Assembly (NCBI GenBank): GCA_023228645.1
Contig: JALOAT010000008.1
Location: 1 to 64,000, forward strand
DNA: 64,000 bases
DNA from: Gammaproteobacteria bacterium
Lineage (GTDB): Bacteria; Pseudomonadota; Gammaproteobacteria; Thiohalomonadales; Thiohalomonadaceae
Direction of reading: 5' to 3'
Below are positions 43,156-51,335 of the stretch, in pieces. The notes under the pieces are model-generated. The model saw only the letters and a program-made list of their open reading frames with translations, was not told where the DNA came from and did no database searches. The first letter of the stretch is position 1, and each line of letters begins with the position of its first letter. A program made the position numbers and the translations under genes.

Positions 43156-44547
43156 GTGGACAGCACCATTCAGTGGTTGACCGACATCACGGGCCAGATC
43201 GCCGGCCTGCTGTGGGGCAATGCCTTCACCCTCGCCGCGCTGCTCGGCGCCGGCGTCTATCTTACGTTGCGCCTGGGCTTCATCCAGGTGCGCGGCTTCC
43301 GGTATTCCGCGGAACTCATCTCGGGCAAGTACAGCGATCCGCGCCACCAGGGCGAGGTGTCGCACTTCCAGGCCCTTTCCACGGCGCTCTCTGCCACCGT
43401 GGGCACCGGCAACATCGCCGGCGTGGCCACGGCCATTTCCCTGGGCGGGCCGGGGGCCCTGTTCTGGATGTGGATGACGGCCTTCTTCGGCATGGCCACC
43501 AAGTTCGCCGAATGCAGCCTCGCGCTGCGCTTCCGTGAAGTCGACCCGCAGGGGCGCGTTGCGGGCGGCCCCATGTACACCCTGCTGCACGGACTCAAGA
43601 TGAAGCGCATGGCTACGCTGTTCGCCACTTTCGCGCTCATCGCCTCGTTCGGCATCGGCAACATGGTCCAGGCCAACTCGGTGGTGGACGGACTGGTGTT
43701 CATCTGGCCCGACATGCGCGAGTACGACTGGATGGTAGGGGTGATCATGGCCATGTTGGTAGGTCTGGTGATCCTGGGCGGTGTGAAGCGCATCGCGCGG
43801 TTCGCCAGCACCATCGTGCCCTTCATGGCCATCTTCTACATCGTCGCGGCGCTCATCGTGCTGGCCAACTTCGCCAGCGCCATTCCGGACGCCATCGCGA
43901 CCATCCTCAACCACGCGCTCAATCCCTGGGCCGTGGGCGGCGCCGCGGTCGGCGAGGCTATCCGTTGGGGCGTAGCGCGCGGTCTGTTTTCCAATGAGGC
44001 AGGCCTCGGTTCCTCCCCCATGGCCCACGCCGCCGCACGCACCAACGAGCCCGTGCGCGAGGGTCTGGTGGCCATGATGGAGCCCTTCATCGACACGTTG
44101 GTGATCTGCTCCATGACCGGTCTGGTGATTGTGGTCACCGGCGCCTACATCGGCGCGCCAGAGGGTGTGAAAGGCGCCGCGCTCACCGTGTTCGCCTTCA
44201 ACTCGGCGCTCGGTAACGCGGGTGCTCTCGTAGTGGGTGTGGGCCTGGCGCTGTTCGCTTTTTCCACCATTGTGTCGTGGTCCTACTATGGCGATCGCTC
44301 CGCGCACTTCTTGTTTGGCGAGCGCGCGGTGGTCCCCTACCGCGTCATCTTCACCGTGCTCGTGGTGTTCGGCGCGGCCGTCCCCTTGCAGCTGGTGTGG
44401 AACATTGCAGACATCACCAACCTGCTCATGGCCATACCCAATCTGCTCTCGCTGCTGCTGCTTGCTGGCTTGGCCAAGAAGTTCAAGGATGACTATTTCG
44501 TTCGCTCCGCCAAACTTCACGAACCTGCCAAGACCACCGAATCATGA
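43156..44547 (+). CDS. sodium:alanine symporter (AGCS family)
   Basis: A 463-residue membrane transporter with about ten hydrophobic segments. It has the AGCS signature GGPMYTLLHG and the conserved GLFSNEAGLGSSPMAHA. It takes up alanine or glycine with sodium. The GTG at 43156 follows a GGGGGGGAA ribosome-binding site; the GTG at 43126 would translate that site. Its stop overlaps nadC by 4 bp, an unusual pairing. Confidence 0.93.
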   Translation: MDSTIQWLTDITGQIAGLLWGNAFTLAALLGAGVYLTLRLGFIQVRGFRYSAELISGKYSDPRHQGEVSHFQALSTALSATVGTGNIAGVATAISLGGPGALFWMWMTAFFGMATKFAECSLALRFREVDPQGRVAGGPMYTLLHGLKMKRMATLFATFALIASFGIGNMVQANSVVDGLVFIWPDMREYDWMVGVIMAMLVGLVILGGVKRIARFASTIVPFMAIFYIVAALIVLANFASAIPDAIATILNHALNPWAVGGAAVGEAIRWGVARGLFSNEAGLGSSPMAHAAARTNEPVREGLVAMMEPFIDTLVICSMTGLVIVVTGAYIGAPEGVKGAALTVFAFNSALGNAGALVVGVGLALFAFSTIVSWSYYGDRSAHFLFGERAVVPYRVIFTVLVVFGAAVPLQLVWNIADITNLLMAIPNLLSLLLLAGLAKKFKDDYFVRSAKLHEPAKTTES

Positions 44548-45386
44548 CCCTCATCACCACCGAAGACATCGCCAGCCAGGTGCTTGCTGCGCTTGCCGAA
44601 GACGTGGGGCCGGGCGACCTCACCGCCGGGTTGATCCCGGCGGAGGCCACGGCGCAGGCCACGGTCATCTGCCGCGAAGCCGCGGTCATCTGCGGACGTC
44701 CCTGGTTCGATGAGGTGTTTCACCGGATCGACCCGCGCGTCGCCATCAGTTGGGAGGTGGCGGAAGGTGAGCGTGTCGAACCTGAGCGTTGCCTGTGTCG
44801 CCTTGCGGGACCTGCGCGCGCACTGCTCACCGGGGAGCGCACCGCGCTGAATTTCCTGCAGACGCTTTCGGGCACCGCCACGCTGGCGCGACGCTATGCA
44901 GACGCGGTGGCAGGCACCCGCGCGCGCGTGCTCGACACCCGCAAGACCATCCCCGGGCTGCGCAAGGCGCAAAAATACGCCGTGCGTTGCGGCGGCTGCC
45001 ACAACCATCGCATGGGCCTGTATGACGCCGTGCTGATCAAGGAAAACCACATCGCCGCGGCCGGTTCCATTACCGCCGCCGTGCAACACGCACGGTCGCT
45101 CGTTGGCACGGGTGTAATGATTGAGGTGGAGGTGGAAAACCTCATCGAGTTGCACGAGGCACTGGATGTCGGCGTCCAGCGGGTGCTGCTCGACAACATG
45201 GATTTCGCGCAACTGCGCGAGGCCGTCAACCTCGCGGCAGGACGCGCCGAATTGGAATCGTCTGGCAATGTGGAACTGGAAAAACTGCGCCAGGTGGCGG
45301 AAACCGGCGTCGACTTCATTTCCGTGGGCGCGCTGACCAAGCACGTGCGCGCTGTGGATCTCTCCATGCGTTTTCTCGGCGTGTGA
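44544..45386 (+). CDS. nadC: NadC, nicotinate-nucleotide pyrophosphorylase
   Basis: A 280-residue enzyme that joins quinolinate and PRPP to make nicotinate mononucleotide in NAD synthesis. Key motifs are RTALNFLQTLSGTAT, TRKTIPGLRKAQKYAVRCGG (PRPP and quinolinate contacts), NHRMGLYDAVLIKENH and EVEVENLIELHEA. The length is normal. It is coupled to the symporter by a 4-bp overlap. nadA and nadB are not in the window. Confidence 0.96.
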   Translation: MTLITTEDIASQVLAALAEDVGPGDLTAGLIPAEATAQATVICREAAVICGRPWFDEVFHRIDPRVAISWEVAEGERVEPERCLCRLAGPARALLTGERTALNFLQTLSGTATLARRYADAVAGTRARVLDTRKTIPGLRKAQKYAVRCGGCHNHRMGLYDAVLIKENHIAAAGSITAAVQHARSLVGTGVMIEVEVENLIELHEALDVGVQRVLLDNMDFAQLREAVNLAAGRAELESSGNVELEKLRQVAETGVDFISVGALTKHVRAVDLSMRFLGV

Positions 45387-45578
45387 TGAAGCGCACCATT
45401 CAGCCAAGGCGTTTCGCGGAATCGCGTAGGCGATCGTCGTCGCTTTTGTGATCGCCCGCAAGGAAGCTTGCGCACCGATGTGCACTCACGCATTTTCAGC
45501 GTATCTCCATAACGTATCGGCATAATACGGTCTTCCCTGCTGCGCTAGTATTCGGTCGTCGAATTCTCTAGCAGCCCT

Positions 45579-46040
45579 ATGATCCGCCTGGGAAGCATCG
45601 CACTGGTGGTACTGGCGCTCACCGCGTGTGGAACGCCTGCCACGCCGCATGCGGGGAAGATCGCCGCGCCAGTGCAAATCGCGATTTTCGCAACGTCCGC
45701 CCTGAAGCCCGGACGACTCGCCGACATCTCCGTCACCACGCGCGCGTTGTCCGACAATCCCCTGGTCATCATCCGCGTGGATCTCCCGGAAGACGTCGCG
45801 CTGTTCTCCGGCGATACGCACTGGCAGGGACCGATGCAACGCACTGAGGTGCGCGTGATGAACTTCACGGTGCGCGTACCGGAAACAGGCAGCGCCATGA
45901 TTCGCGCGCAGGCGCTCGCCCATTGGGAGGGCAACGTGTTCGGCGCACACGCCCAACTGATCCTCGGCAGTCGCGCCAAACCCGCCACGCCGACCCTGCC
46001 GCCCGCACGGGGTGGCATCCGCGATTTCCCTCTTGACTGA
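45579..46040 (+). CDS. small predicted lipoprotein
   Basis: A 153-residue protein with a lipoprotein signal peptide (MIRLGSIALVVLALTACG; lipobox LTAC, cysteine 17). The rest is beta-rich and may be an immunoglobulin-like fold (DISVTTRALSDNPLVIIRVD, RVMNFTVRVPETG). No family is recognised. It precedes the metallopeptidase by one base between stop and start, so the two are probably co-expressed. The 190 bp upstream contain no identifiable gene. Confidence 0.75.
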   Translation: MIRLGSIALVVLALTACGTPATPHAGKIAAPVQIAIFATSALKPGRLADISVTTRALSDNPLVIIRVDLPEDVALFSGDTHWQGPMQRTEVRVMNFTVRVPETGSAMIRAQALAHWEGNVFGAHAQLILGSRAKPATPTLPPARGGIRDFPLD

Positions 46041-46041
46041 C

Positions 46042-47652
46042 ATGAGACTTTTCGCGGCTTGCCTGCTGGCCTTTACGCTGAGCGGATGCAGTGGCAACGG
46101 CGATCACCTCGGACCACCCGTGAATTTCACCGCAAGCGGTACGGTTTCGTATTCGGATCGCCTCTACACACGCTTGACCACGGGCGACTACGGCTTCGTC
46201 AGCAGCCAGGACAAGCCCGTGCGGTTCGCGACGGTGCAGGTGCTGGATGCAGGCGGTGCGGTGGTCGCCGAAACCGGAACCGACGACCTGGGCCGCTACA
46301 CCGTTGCAGCAGCGGGCGGTGACCAGGAGCCCATGCGCCTGCGCGTGCTCGCGCGCACGGCCAGCGGTGCCTCGGTGACGGTCAAGGATCTCGCGGGCAA
46401 CGTGCTTGCCGTATCGACGGGATTCGCGCCCGGTTCACTCACCACGAAGCTCGATGTGGCCGTGTCGGGCGACCTCGCCGGCGCATTCAACATGCTCGAT
46501 GTCTACACGGCGGCGGGGGAGTTCATGCAAGAAATGCACGGACGTCCTCCACCTGCGCTCACCGCCCACTGGCAACCCGGTGGCACGCCACCAGGCGGAA
46601 CCAGCTACTTCTGTGCCACCTGCCCTGCGGCGATCTATGTGCTGGGCGGCGCCTACGTGGGCGACGCACTCGCCGGCGATTCGGATCATTTCGATGACGA
46701 CGTGCTGCTGCACGAGTACGGCCATTTTGTCGAGCACAGCATCGGCATCCTCCACTCACCGGGTGGCTATCACACCCTGAACGATGCCCGGCAGGACTTG
46801 CGGCTCGCCTGGAGCGAAGGCTTCAGCAGTTTCCTGGGCGGCGCCATCAAGGCGTGGATGGCGGAACGCCGGCACGGTACGCTGTCGAGCACCGATCTGC
46901 CCCACTCGCTCTATTTGGATACCGAAGACGGTATCGCCGGCGGTGGGCGGGGTCTGTACTTTGACTTCGCGGCATTGCCGCTGTCGCTGCGCCATGCGAC
47001 CAATGAAAGCGCCGTGGCCAAGGTGTTGTGGAATCTGCACGACGGCGCGCCGGGCGGCATGGCGAACATCTGGGAGGCCTTCGCCGCGAACATGCCGGCC
47101 GTGTGTGCGCTCCATCCCGCCAGCCTGGAGACGTTCTGGGATGGCTGGCAGGCGAGCGAACTCATTACGTCTCCAGCGGACGAGGCGCTCGCTGCATTTG
47201 TGGAACGCGACGTGCAGTACGCGCCGGATACGTACGAGGTCGATGACGTAATCGGCGGGCGTGACACGGACTTCGTCGGTCTCGAACGCCACAACCTGTA
47301 CAAGCACGCGGGTGCGCCCGAAATCGACGTGATCCCGTTCCAGGCCATGGCCGGCACCGGGTACCGTATCGAGACCTACGCCCTCGCCAACGGCGCAGAC
47401 ACCTACCTGCGCATCCTGGACGCGTCCGGGACGCCACTGGCCGAGAACGACGATGCCGCACCGCCACCGGCCAACACCAATAGCGGCTGCGCCCTCGCCT
47501 CGCGCATCGATACCTTCGTCCCTGCCGCCACCGGCAGGTATTACGCAGAAGTGACCCGCTCACCGGTGCCGCGGCCGTGGGCAGGGCGCTATGGCGGCTA
47601 TGAATTGCGGATCACCGCACTGCCGTCCGGCAACGACCCCATGTGCCCATAG
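46042..47652 (+). CDS. lipoprotein zinc metallopeptidase-like protein
   Basis: A 536-residue protein. A lipoprotein signal (MRLFAACLLAFTLSGCS) is followed by a beta-sandwich domain (about 30-140) of the carboxypeptidase regulatory type. A metallopeptidase domain carries LLHEYGHFVEHSIG, an HExxH motif, with WSEGFSSFLGGAIKAW supplying a possible third ligand. A C-terminal beta domain (IDVIPFQAMAGTGYRIETYA) resembles pre-peptidase domains. It probably acts outside the inner membrane. The start follows the upstream stop by one base, without a clear ribosome-binding site. Confidence 0.8.
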   Translation: MRLFAACLLAFTLSGCSGNGDHLGPPVNFTASGTVSYSDRLYTRLTTGDYGFVSSQDKPVRFATVQVLDAGGAVVAETGTDDLGRYTVAAAGGDQEPMRLRVLARTASGASVTVKDLAGNVLAVSTGFAPGSLTTKLDVAVSGDLAGAFNMLDVYTAAGEFMQEMHGRPPPALTAHWQPGGTPPGGTSYFCATCPAAIYVLGGAYVGDALAGDSDHFDDDVLLHEYGHFVEHSIGILHSPGGYHTLNDARQDLRLAWSEGFSSFLGGAIKAWMAERRHGTLSSTDLPHSLYLDTEDGIAGGGRGLYFDFAALPLSLRHATNESAVAKVLWNLHDGAPGGMANIWEAFAANMPAVCALHPASLETFWDGWQASELITSPADEALAAFVERDVQYAPDTYEVDDVIGGRDTDFVGLERHNLYKHAGAPEIDVIPFQAMAGTGYRIETYALANGADTYLRILDASGTPLAENDDAAPPPANTNSGCALASRIDTFVPAATGRYYAEVTRSPVPRPWAGRYGGYELRITALPSGNDPMCP

Positions 47653-47721
47653 GGCGGCCATGGCGGCCGCCTTCCCCCAAACCACGATCCTGGCGGGACG
47701 GCCCGCCCTGTGCCGGAAAAC

Positions 47722-47746
47722 AAAAAGCCCGCATAGCGGGCTTTTT
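47722..47746. terminator. bidirectional terminator
   Basis: AAAAAGCCCGC, ATA, GCGGGCTTTTT: a perfect stem with A and T tails. It can stop both the metallopeptidase transcript and the tRNA-Thr transcript. Confidence 0.9.
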
Positions 47747-47767
47747 GTCCAGGACCTGGAAGAAATA

Positions 47768-47843
<76 letters not shown>

Positions 47844-47894
47844 GAAGAAGCGCGGAGTATAAAGAAACGCCGGGGCAGAGACAACGCGCGGCGT

Positions 47895-48317
47895 TCAGTC
47901 CGACGAGCGTACCCGCAGGACCACGTCGAGCCCCACCACGGATGTACCGTCGGGAAGGTCCGGCATGCCGAGGACCTGGAACTGATCGCTCGGTAGATCG
48001 GACAACACGCCGGTGTCCATGGCGAACATGCGATGGTGCGGACGGGTATTGGAGTCGTAGAAAATCTTGGTCGGGTCGACGATTACCTCGCGCACGAGAC
48101 CTGACCGGGCGAACAGGTTGAGGGTGTTGTAGACGGTAGCCTTGGAGACATGGCTGCCTTCCGTGTTCACCATGTCGAGCACCTGCTCGGCGGACACGTG
48201 CTGCGGGCGCGCGAATAATACCTGGCCAATGGTCACGCGCTGCGTGGTCGGGGTGATCCCCTTGGCCTGCAGTTTGGTGACAACCTCTTGTTTGCCAAGC
48301 AGTTCAGCGTGGTTCAT
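47895..48317 (-). CDS. Fur-family transcriptional regulator (Irr/PerR-like)
   Basis: About 140 residues. The winged helix (KGITPTTQRVTIGQVLFA, then HVSKATVYNTLNLFARSGLV) is the Fur DNA-binding domain. The dimerisation part contains FYDSNTRPHHRMFAMDTG, but the CXXC zinc motifs of Fur are missing, as in Irr or some PerR relatives. It may sense iron, heme or peroxide. I prefer the ATG at 48317 to the one at 48344, where it would overlap thiO. A thiO gene lies just upstream on the same strand. Confidence 0.85.
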   Translation of the reverse strand: MNHAELLGKQEVVTKLQAKGITPTTQRVTIGQVLFARPQHVSAEQVLDMVNTEGSHVSKATVYNTLNLFARSGLVREVIVDPTKIFYDSNTRPHHRMFAMDTGVLSDLPSDQFQVLGMPDLPDGTSVVGLDVVLRVRSSD

Positions 48318-48343
48318 GGCGCGGAGTATAGTACAGCCGTTCA

Positions 48344-49444
48344 TTACAAGTCCATGGTTTCGGTGGCCGGTGCATAAGGCGCCGGCGCGAGAATCGGGCT
48401 TCTACCGAGCATGAGGTCGGCCATCAGGCGTGTGGAGGCCAGGCCAAGAACCACGCCGTTGCGATAATGGCCGGCGTTCACGAACAGGCCGCGCATGTGC
48501 GGGTGTTCGCCAATATATGGAATGCCGGTGGGCGAGCCCGGCCGCAGGCCGGCCCAATGGTGCTCGACGGGAAACCGTTCCAGGGCCGGCACCATGGCGA
48601 ACGCCGCGGCCTTGAGCTCAGCGAGGGCCTCGTCGGTGGTCTGCTTGAAGAAGCCCACGTCCTCGACCGTGGAACCCGCCAGGATGCGCCCGTCGCGGCG
48701 CGGGATCAGGTAGCGATCCTGGTGCATCACCATGCGGGTAAGCAGGCCGGGCTCGGTCTTGAACAGCACCATCTGGCCGCGCACGGGCTTGATGGGCAGG
48801 GACAATCCGGTCTGCGCCAGCAGATCACCGCTCCAGGCCCCGGAAGCCACCACCGCCAGTTCGGTGTCGAGTTCGCCCGCGTGTGTCACCAACGCCTTCA
48901 GGCGTTCGCCCCGCGTGACGAAGCCGCGCACCTCCACGGCCTCGTGGATCGCCACGCCCAGCCGCAGCAGTTCGGCACGCAGCGACTGTAACAGGCGCGG
49001 ATTGCGCAGCTGCGCCACGGACGGCATGAAGAGCGCCTCTGCAAAGCCCGTGGCGAGCGCCGGCTCGCAGTCGCGCAACGCAGGCTCGCCCTCGAGCACG
49101 CCGAGGTCGTAGCGCTCGCGCGCGGCCCAGGCCAATGCCTCGGCCTTCTCGTCGGTACTCAGCCACATCAATCCGCTTTGGGTCCACTCGGGATCGATGC
49201 CCGTGTTCGCGGCCAGTGCCTGCGTCAGCGCGCCGTAATGCTGCTGGCCCCAGCGCGCGAGCTGGGTAACGGCGTCGGGGTAGCGCCATGGATGCAGCGG
49301 CGAGAGGATGCCGCCGCCCGCCCAGGACGACTCGCGGCCGGTCTCGCCACGTTCGAGAAGGACGACGTCACGCCCGGCCAGCGCCAGCTCGCGAGCGGTG
49401 AGCATGCCGATGAGGCCGCCGCCAATCACATGGATTTTTGTCAT
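48344..49444 (-). CDS. thiO: ThiO-like glycine oxidase (FAD)
   Basis: A 366-residue FAD-dependent amine oxidase. The FAD-binding GGGLIGMLTARELALAGRDV starts the protein and GAWSG and GHYRNGVVL complete the DAO fold. ThiO oxidises glycine to the imine used for the thiazole ring of thiamine. Other thi genes are absent here, so a general D-amino-acid oxidase is possible. The ATG at 49444 directly precedes the FAD strand. The stop is immediately upstream of the fur-like gene. Confidence 0.87.
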   Translation of the reverse strand: MTKIHVIGGGLIGMLTARELALAGRDVVLLERGETGRESSWAGGGILSPLHPWRYPDAVTQLARWGQQHYGALTQALAANTGIDPEWTQSGLMWLSTDEKAEALAWAARERYDLGVLEGEPALRDCEPALATGFAEALFMPSVAQLRNPRLLQSLRAELLRLGVAIHEAVEVRGFVTRGERLKALVTHAGELDTELAVVASGAWSGDLLAQTGLSLPIKPVRGQMVLFKTEPGLLTRMVMHQDRYLIPRRDGRILAGSTVEDVGFFKQTTDEALAELKAAAFAMVPALERFPVEHHWAGLRPGSPTGIPYIGEHPHMRGLFVNAGHYRNGVVLGLASTRLMADLMLGRSPILAPAPYAPATETMDL

Positions 49445-49492
49445 AAAACGGAATCTCTCATAGCCGCATCCCCCGCAGGCCATGCCGCGGCG

Positions 49493-50431
49493 TCACTCGC
49501 GCTGCAAGGCCTTCGGCAACGGGAACACCACCTGCTCCGCCTGGCCTTCGTTCTCCACCGGGCCGCTCGCACCCAATTGCCGCAGGCGCTCTATCACGGC
49601 CTGTACCAACACCTCCGGCGCCGAGGCCCCCGCGGTGATGCCGATGCGCTGCCGGCCTTGCAACCAGTCTGGTTCGATTTCTCTTGCGTTGTCGATGAGG
49701 AAGGCCGGGGTGCCGAGCCGCTCGGCCACTTCGCGCAGGCGGTTGGAATTGGAGCTGTTGGGCGAACCCACCACGAACACCACATCGCAATGAGAGGCCA
49801 GTTCCTTCACCGCATCCTGGCGGTTCTGCGTGGCATAGCAGATGTCGTCCTTGCGCGGCCCCTGAATGGCCGGGAAACGTTGCTTCAGTGCATTCACCAC
49901 GTGCGCTGCGTCGTCGGTGGACAGGGTGGTCTGGGTGGCGTAGGCCAGATTGTCCGGATCCTGCACCGTCAGGGTTGCCACATCCGCGGGCTTTTCCACC
50001 AGGTAGATCCCGGGCCCGTCCCGGTACTGACCCAGCGTGCCCTCCACTTCCGGATGTCCTGCGTGACCGATGAAGATGACCTCGCGTCCGGCGCGCGCGT
50101 GGCGGATCACCTCCATATGCACCTTGGTGACCAGCGGACAGGTGGCGTCGAACACGCGCAGGCCGCGCGCAGCCGCTTCGGCCTCCACCGATGGGGGCAC
50201 GCCGTGGGCGCTGAAGATCACCGTGGCGTCGTCCGGCACTTGATCGAGCTCGTCCACGAACACCGCACCCTTCTCACGCAGCCGCTCCACCACGTACTTG
50301 TTGTGCACCACCTCGTGGCGCACGTAGATGGGCGCGCCCAGCAGCTCGATGGCGCGGTCGACGACCTCGATGGCGCGGTCCACGCCGGCGCAGAAACCGC
50401 GCGGGTTGGCGAGAAGGATTCGCATGCTCAC
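49493..50431 (-). CDS. ispH: IspH, HMBPP reductase
   Basis: A 312-residue 4Fe-4S enzyme, the last step of the MEP isoprenoid pathway. The cluster cysteines are in PRGFCAGVDRAI, FDATCPLVTKVH and DICYATQNRQ, with the conserved VVGSPNSSNSNRL. It makes IPP and DMAPP for the prenyl transferase encoded later. Its ATG overlaps the fkpB stop by 4 bp. Confidence 0.97.
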   Translation of the reverse strand: MSMRILLANPRGFCAGVDRAIEVVDRAIELLGAPIYVRHEVVHNKYVVERLREKGAVFVDELDQVPDDATVIFSAHGVPPSVEAEAAARGLRVFDATCPLVTKVHMEVIRHARAGREVIFIGHAGHPEVEGTLGQYRDGPGIYLVEKPADVATLTVQDPDNLAYATQTTLSTDDAAHVVNALKQRFPAIQGPRKDDICYATQNRQDAVKELASHCDVVFVVGSPNSSNSNRLREVAERLGTPAFLIDNAREIEPDWLQGRQRIGITAGASAPEVLVQAVIERLRQLGASGPVENEGQAEQVVFPLPKALQRE

Positions 50432-50865
50432 TCCGGGGCGATGACCTCGAGGATTTCCACGTAAAACTGCAACGGCAGCCCGGCCAGCGGGTGGTTGAAA
50501 TCCACCTCCACCGTGTCAGCATCCACGGACTTCACTTCGCCGGCGATCTCGTCACCATTAGGCAGCGCGAAACTCACCAGGTTGCCTTCTGACAGTTCCA
50601 GATCGCCGAAGTCGCTGCGCGGCATGGCGTGCACGTTGCCCTCGTCGCGGGCGCCGAAGGCCTCTCCCGGCCCGAGCAGGATGCGCTCACTCCGTCCCGC
50701 CGTCATCCCGAGCAGCAACTGCTCGAGGTTCGGCGCGATGGTGCCGTCGCCGATGACGAACTCCAGCGGGCCATCGTCCAGGGTGGAATCGATCCCGGTG
50801 CCGTCCGCATGCGAAAGCGTGTAGTGCAGGCGTACCCGCGCACCGCATCGAATGGACCTGGTCAT
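50428..50865 (-). CDS. fkpB: FkpB (SlpA), FKBP-type peptidyl-prolyl isomerase
   Basis: A 145-residue SlyD-like FKBP: LHYTLSHADGTGIDSTLDD, EFVIGDGTIAPNLEQLLLGM, then an inserted flap and FNHPLAGLPLQFYVEILEV. It catalyses prolyl isomerisation. The true start is the ATG at 50865, overlapping lspA by 4 bp. The longer open frame to 51486 is a shadow of lspA. The fkpB gene sits between lspA and ispH, as in many gammaproteobacteria. Confidence 0.93.
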   Translation of the reverse strand: MTRSIRCGARVRLHYTLSHADGTGIDSTLDDGPLEFVIGDGTIAPNLEQLLLGMTAGRSERILLGPGEAFGARDEGNVHAMPRSDFGDLELSEGNLVSFALPNGDEIAGEVKSVDADTVEVDFNHPLAGLPLQFYVEILEVIAPE

Positions 50866-51332
50866 GGCGATTGCCGCTGCGGCCGGAAGGCGTCGAAGAG
50901 CAGCATGGCCGCGCCCACGGTAATGGCGGAATCGGCCACGTTGAAGGCCGGCCAGTGCCAGCGCCCCGCGTAGACGTCGATGAAATCGATGACGTAGCCG
51001 AGCATGAAGCGATCCCACAGGTTGCCGAGGGCACCGCCAATCACCAGGGCGATGGCGATGGAAAGCCAGCGCTGCCCCGGCGGCACACGCCGGAGCCAAA
51101 GCACCAGCATGGCAGTCACCACCACCGCGACGGCCGCGAAGAACCAGCGCTGCCATCCACCCTCGTCGCTGAGGAAGCTGAAGGCGGCGCCGGTGTTGTG
51201 CATCAGGGTGAGATTGAACCCCGGCAGCACGGGCACCGCCTCGTACAGCGCCAACAGCTCGCTGGCAATCGCCTTGGTGACCTGATCGAGCACCACCACC
51301 ACCGCGGAAAGCCACAACCAGCGCATCAGCAA
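50862..51332 (-). CDS. lspA: LspA, lipoprotein signal peptidase
   Basis: A 156-residue inner-membrane aspartyl protease with four membrane helices. Conserved blocks are VVLDQVTKA (first helix), NLTLMHNTGAAFSFL, GGALGNLWDRFMLGYVIDF and FNVADSAI, with catalytic aspartates in DR and AD. It removes signal peptides from lipoproteins such as those at 45.6-47.6 kb. It follows ileS by 3 bp. Confidence 0.97.
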   Translation of the reverse strand: MLMRWLWLSAVVVVLDQVTKAIASELLALYEAVPVLPGFNLTLMHNTGAAFSFLSDEGGWQRWFFAAVAVVVTAMLVLWLRRVPPGQRWLSIAIALVIGGALGNLWDRFMLGYVIDFIDVYAGRWHWPAFNVADSAITVGAAMLLFDAFRPQRQSP

Positions 51333-51335
51333 ACC

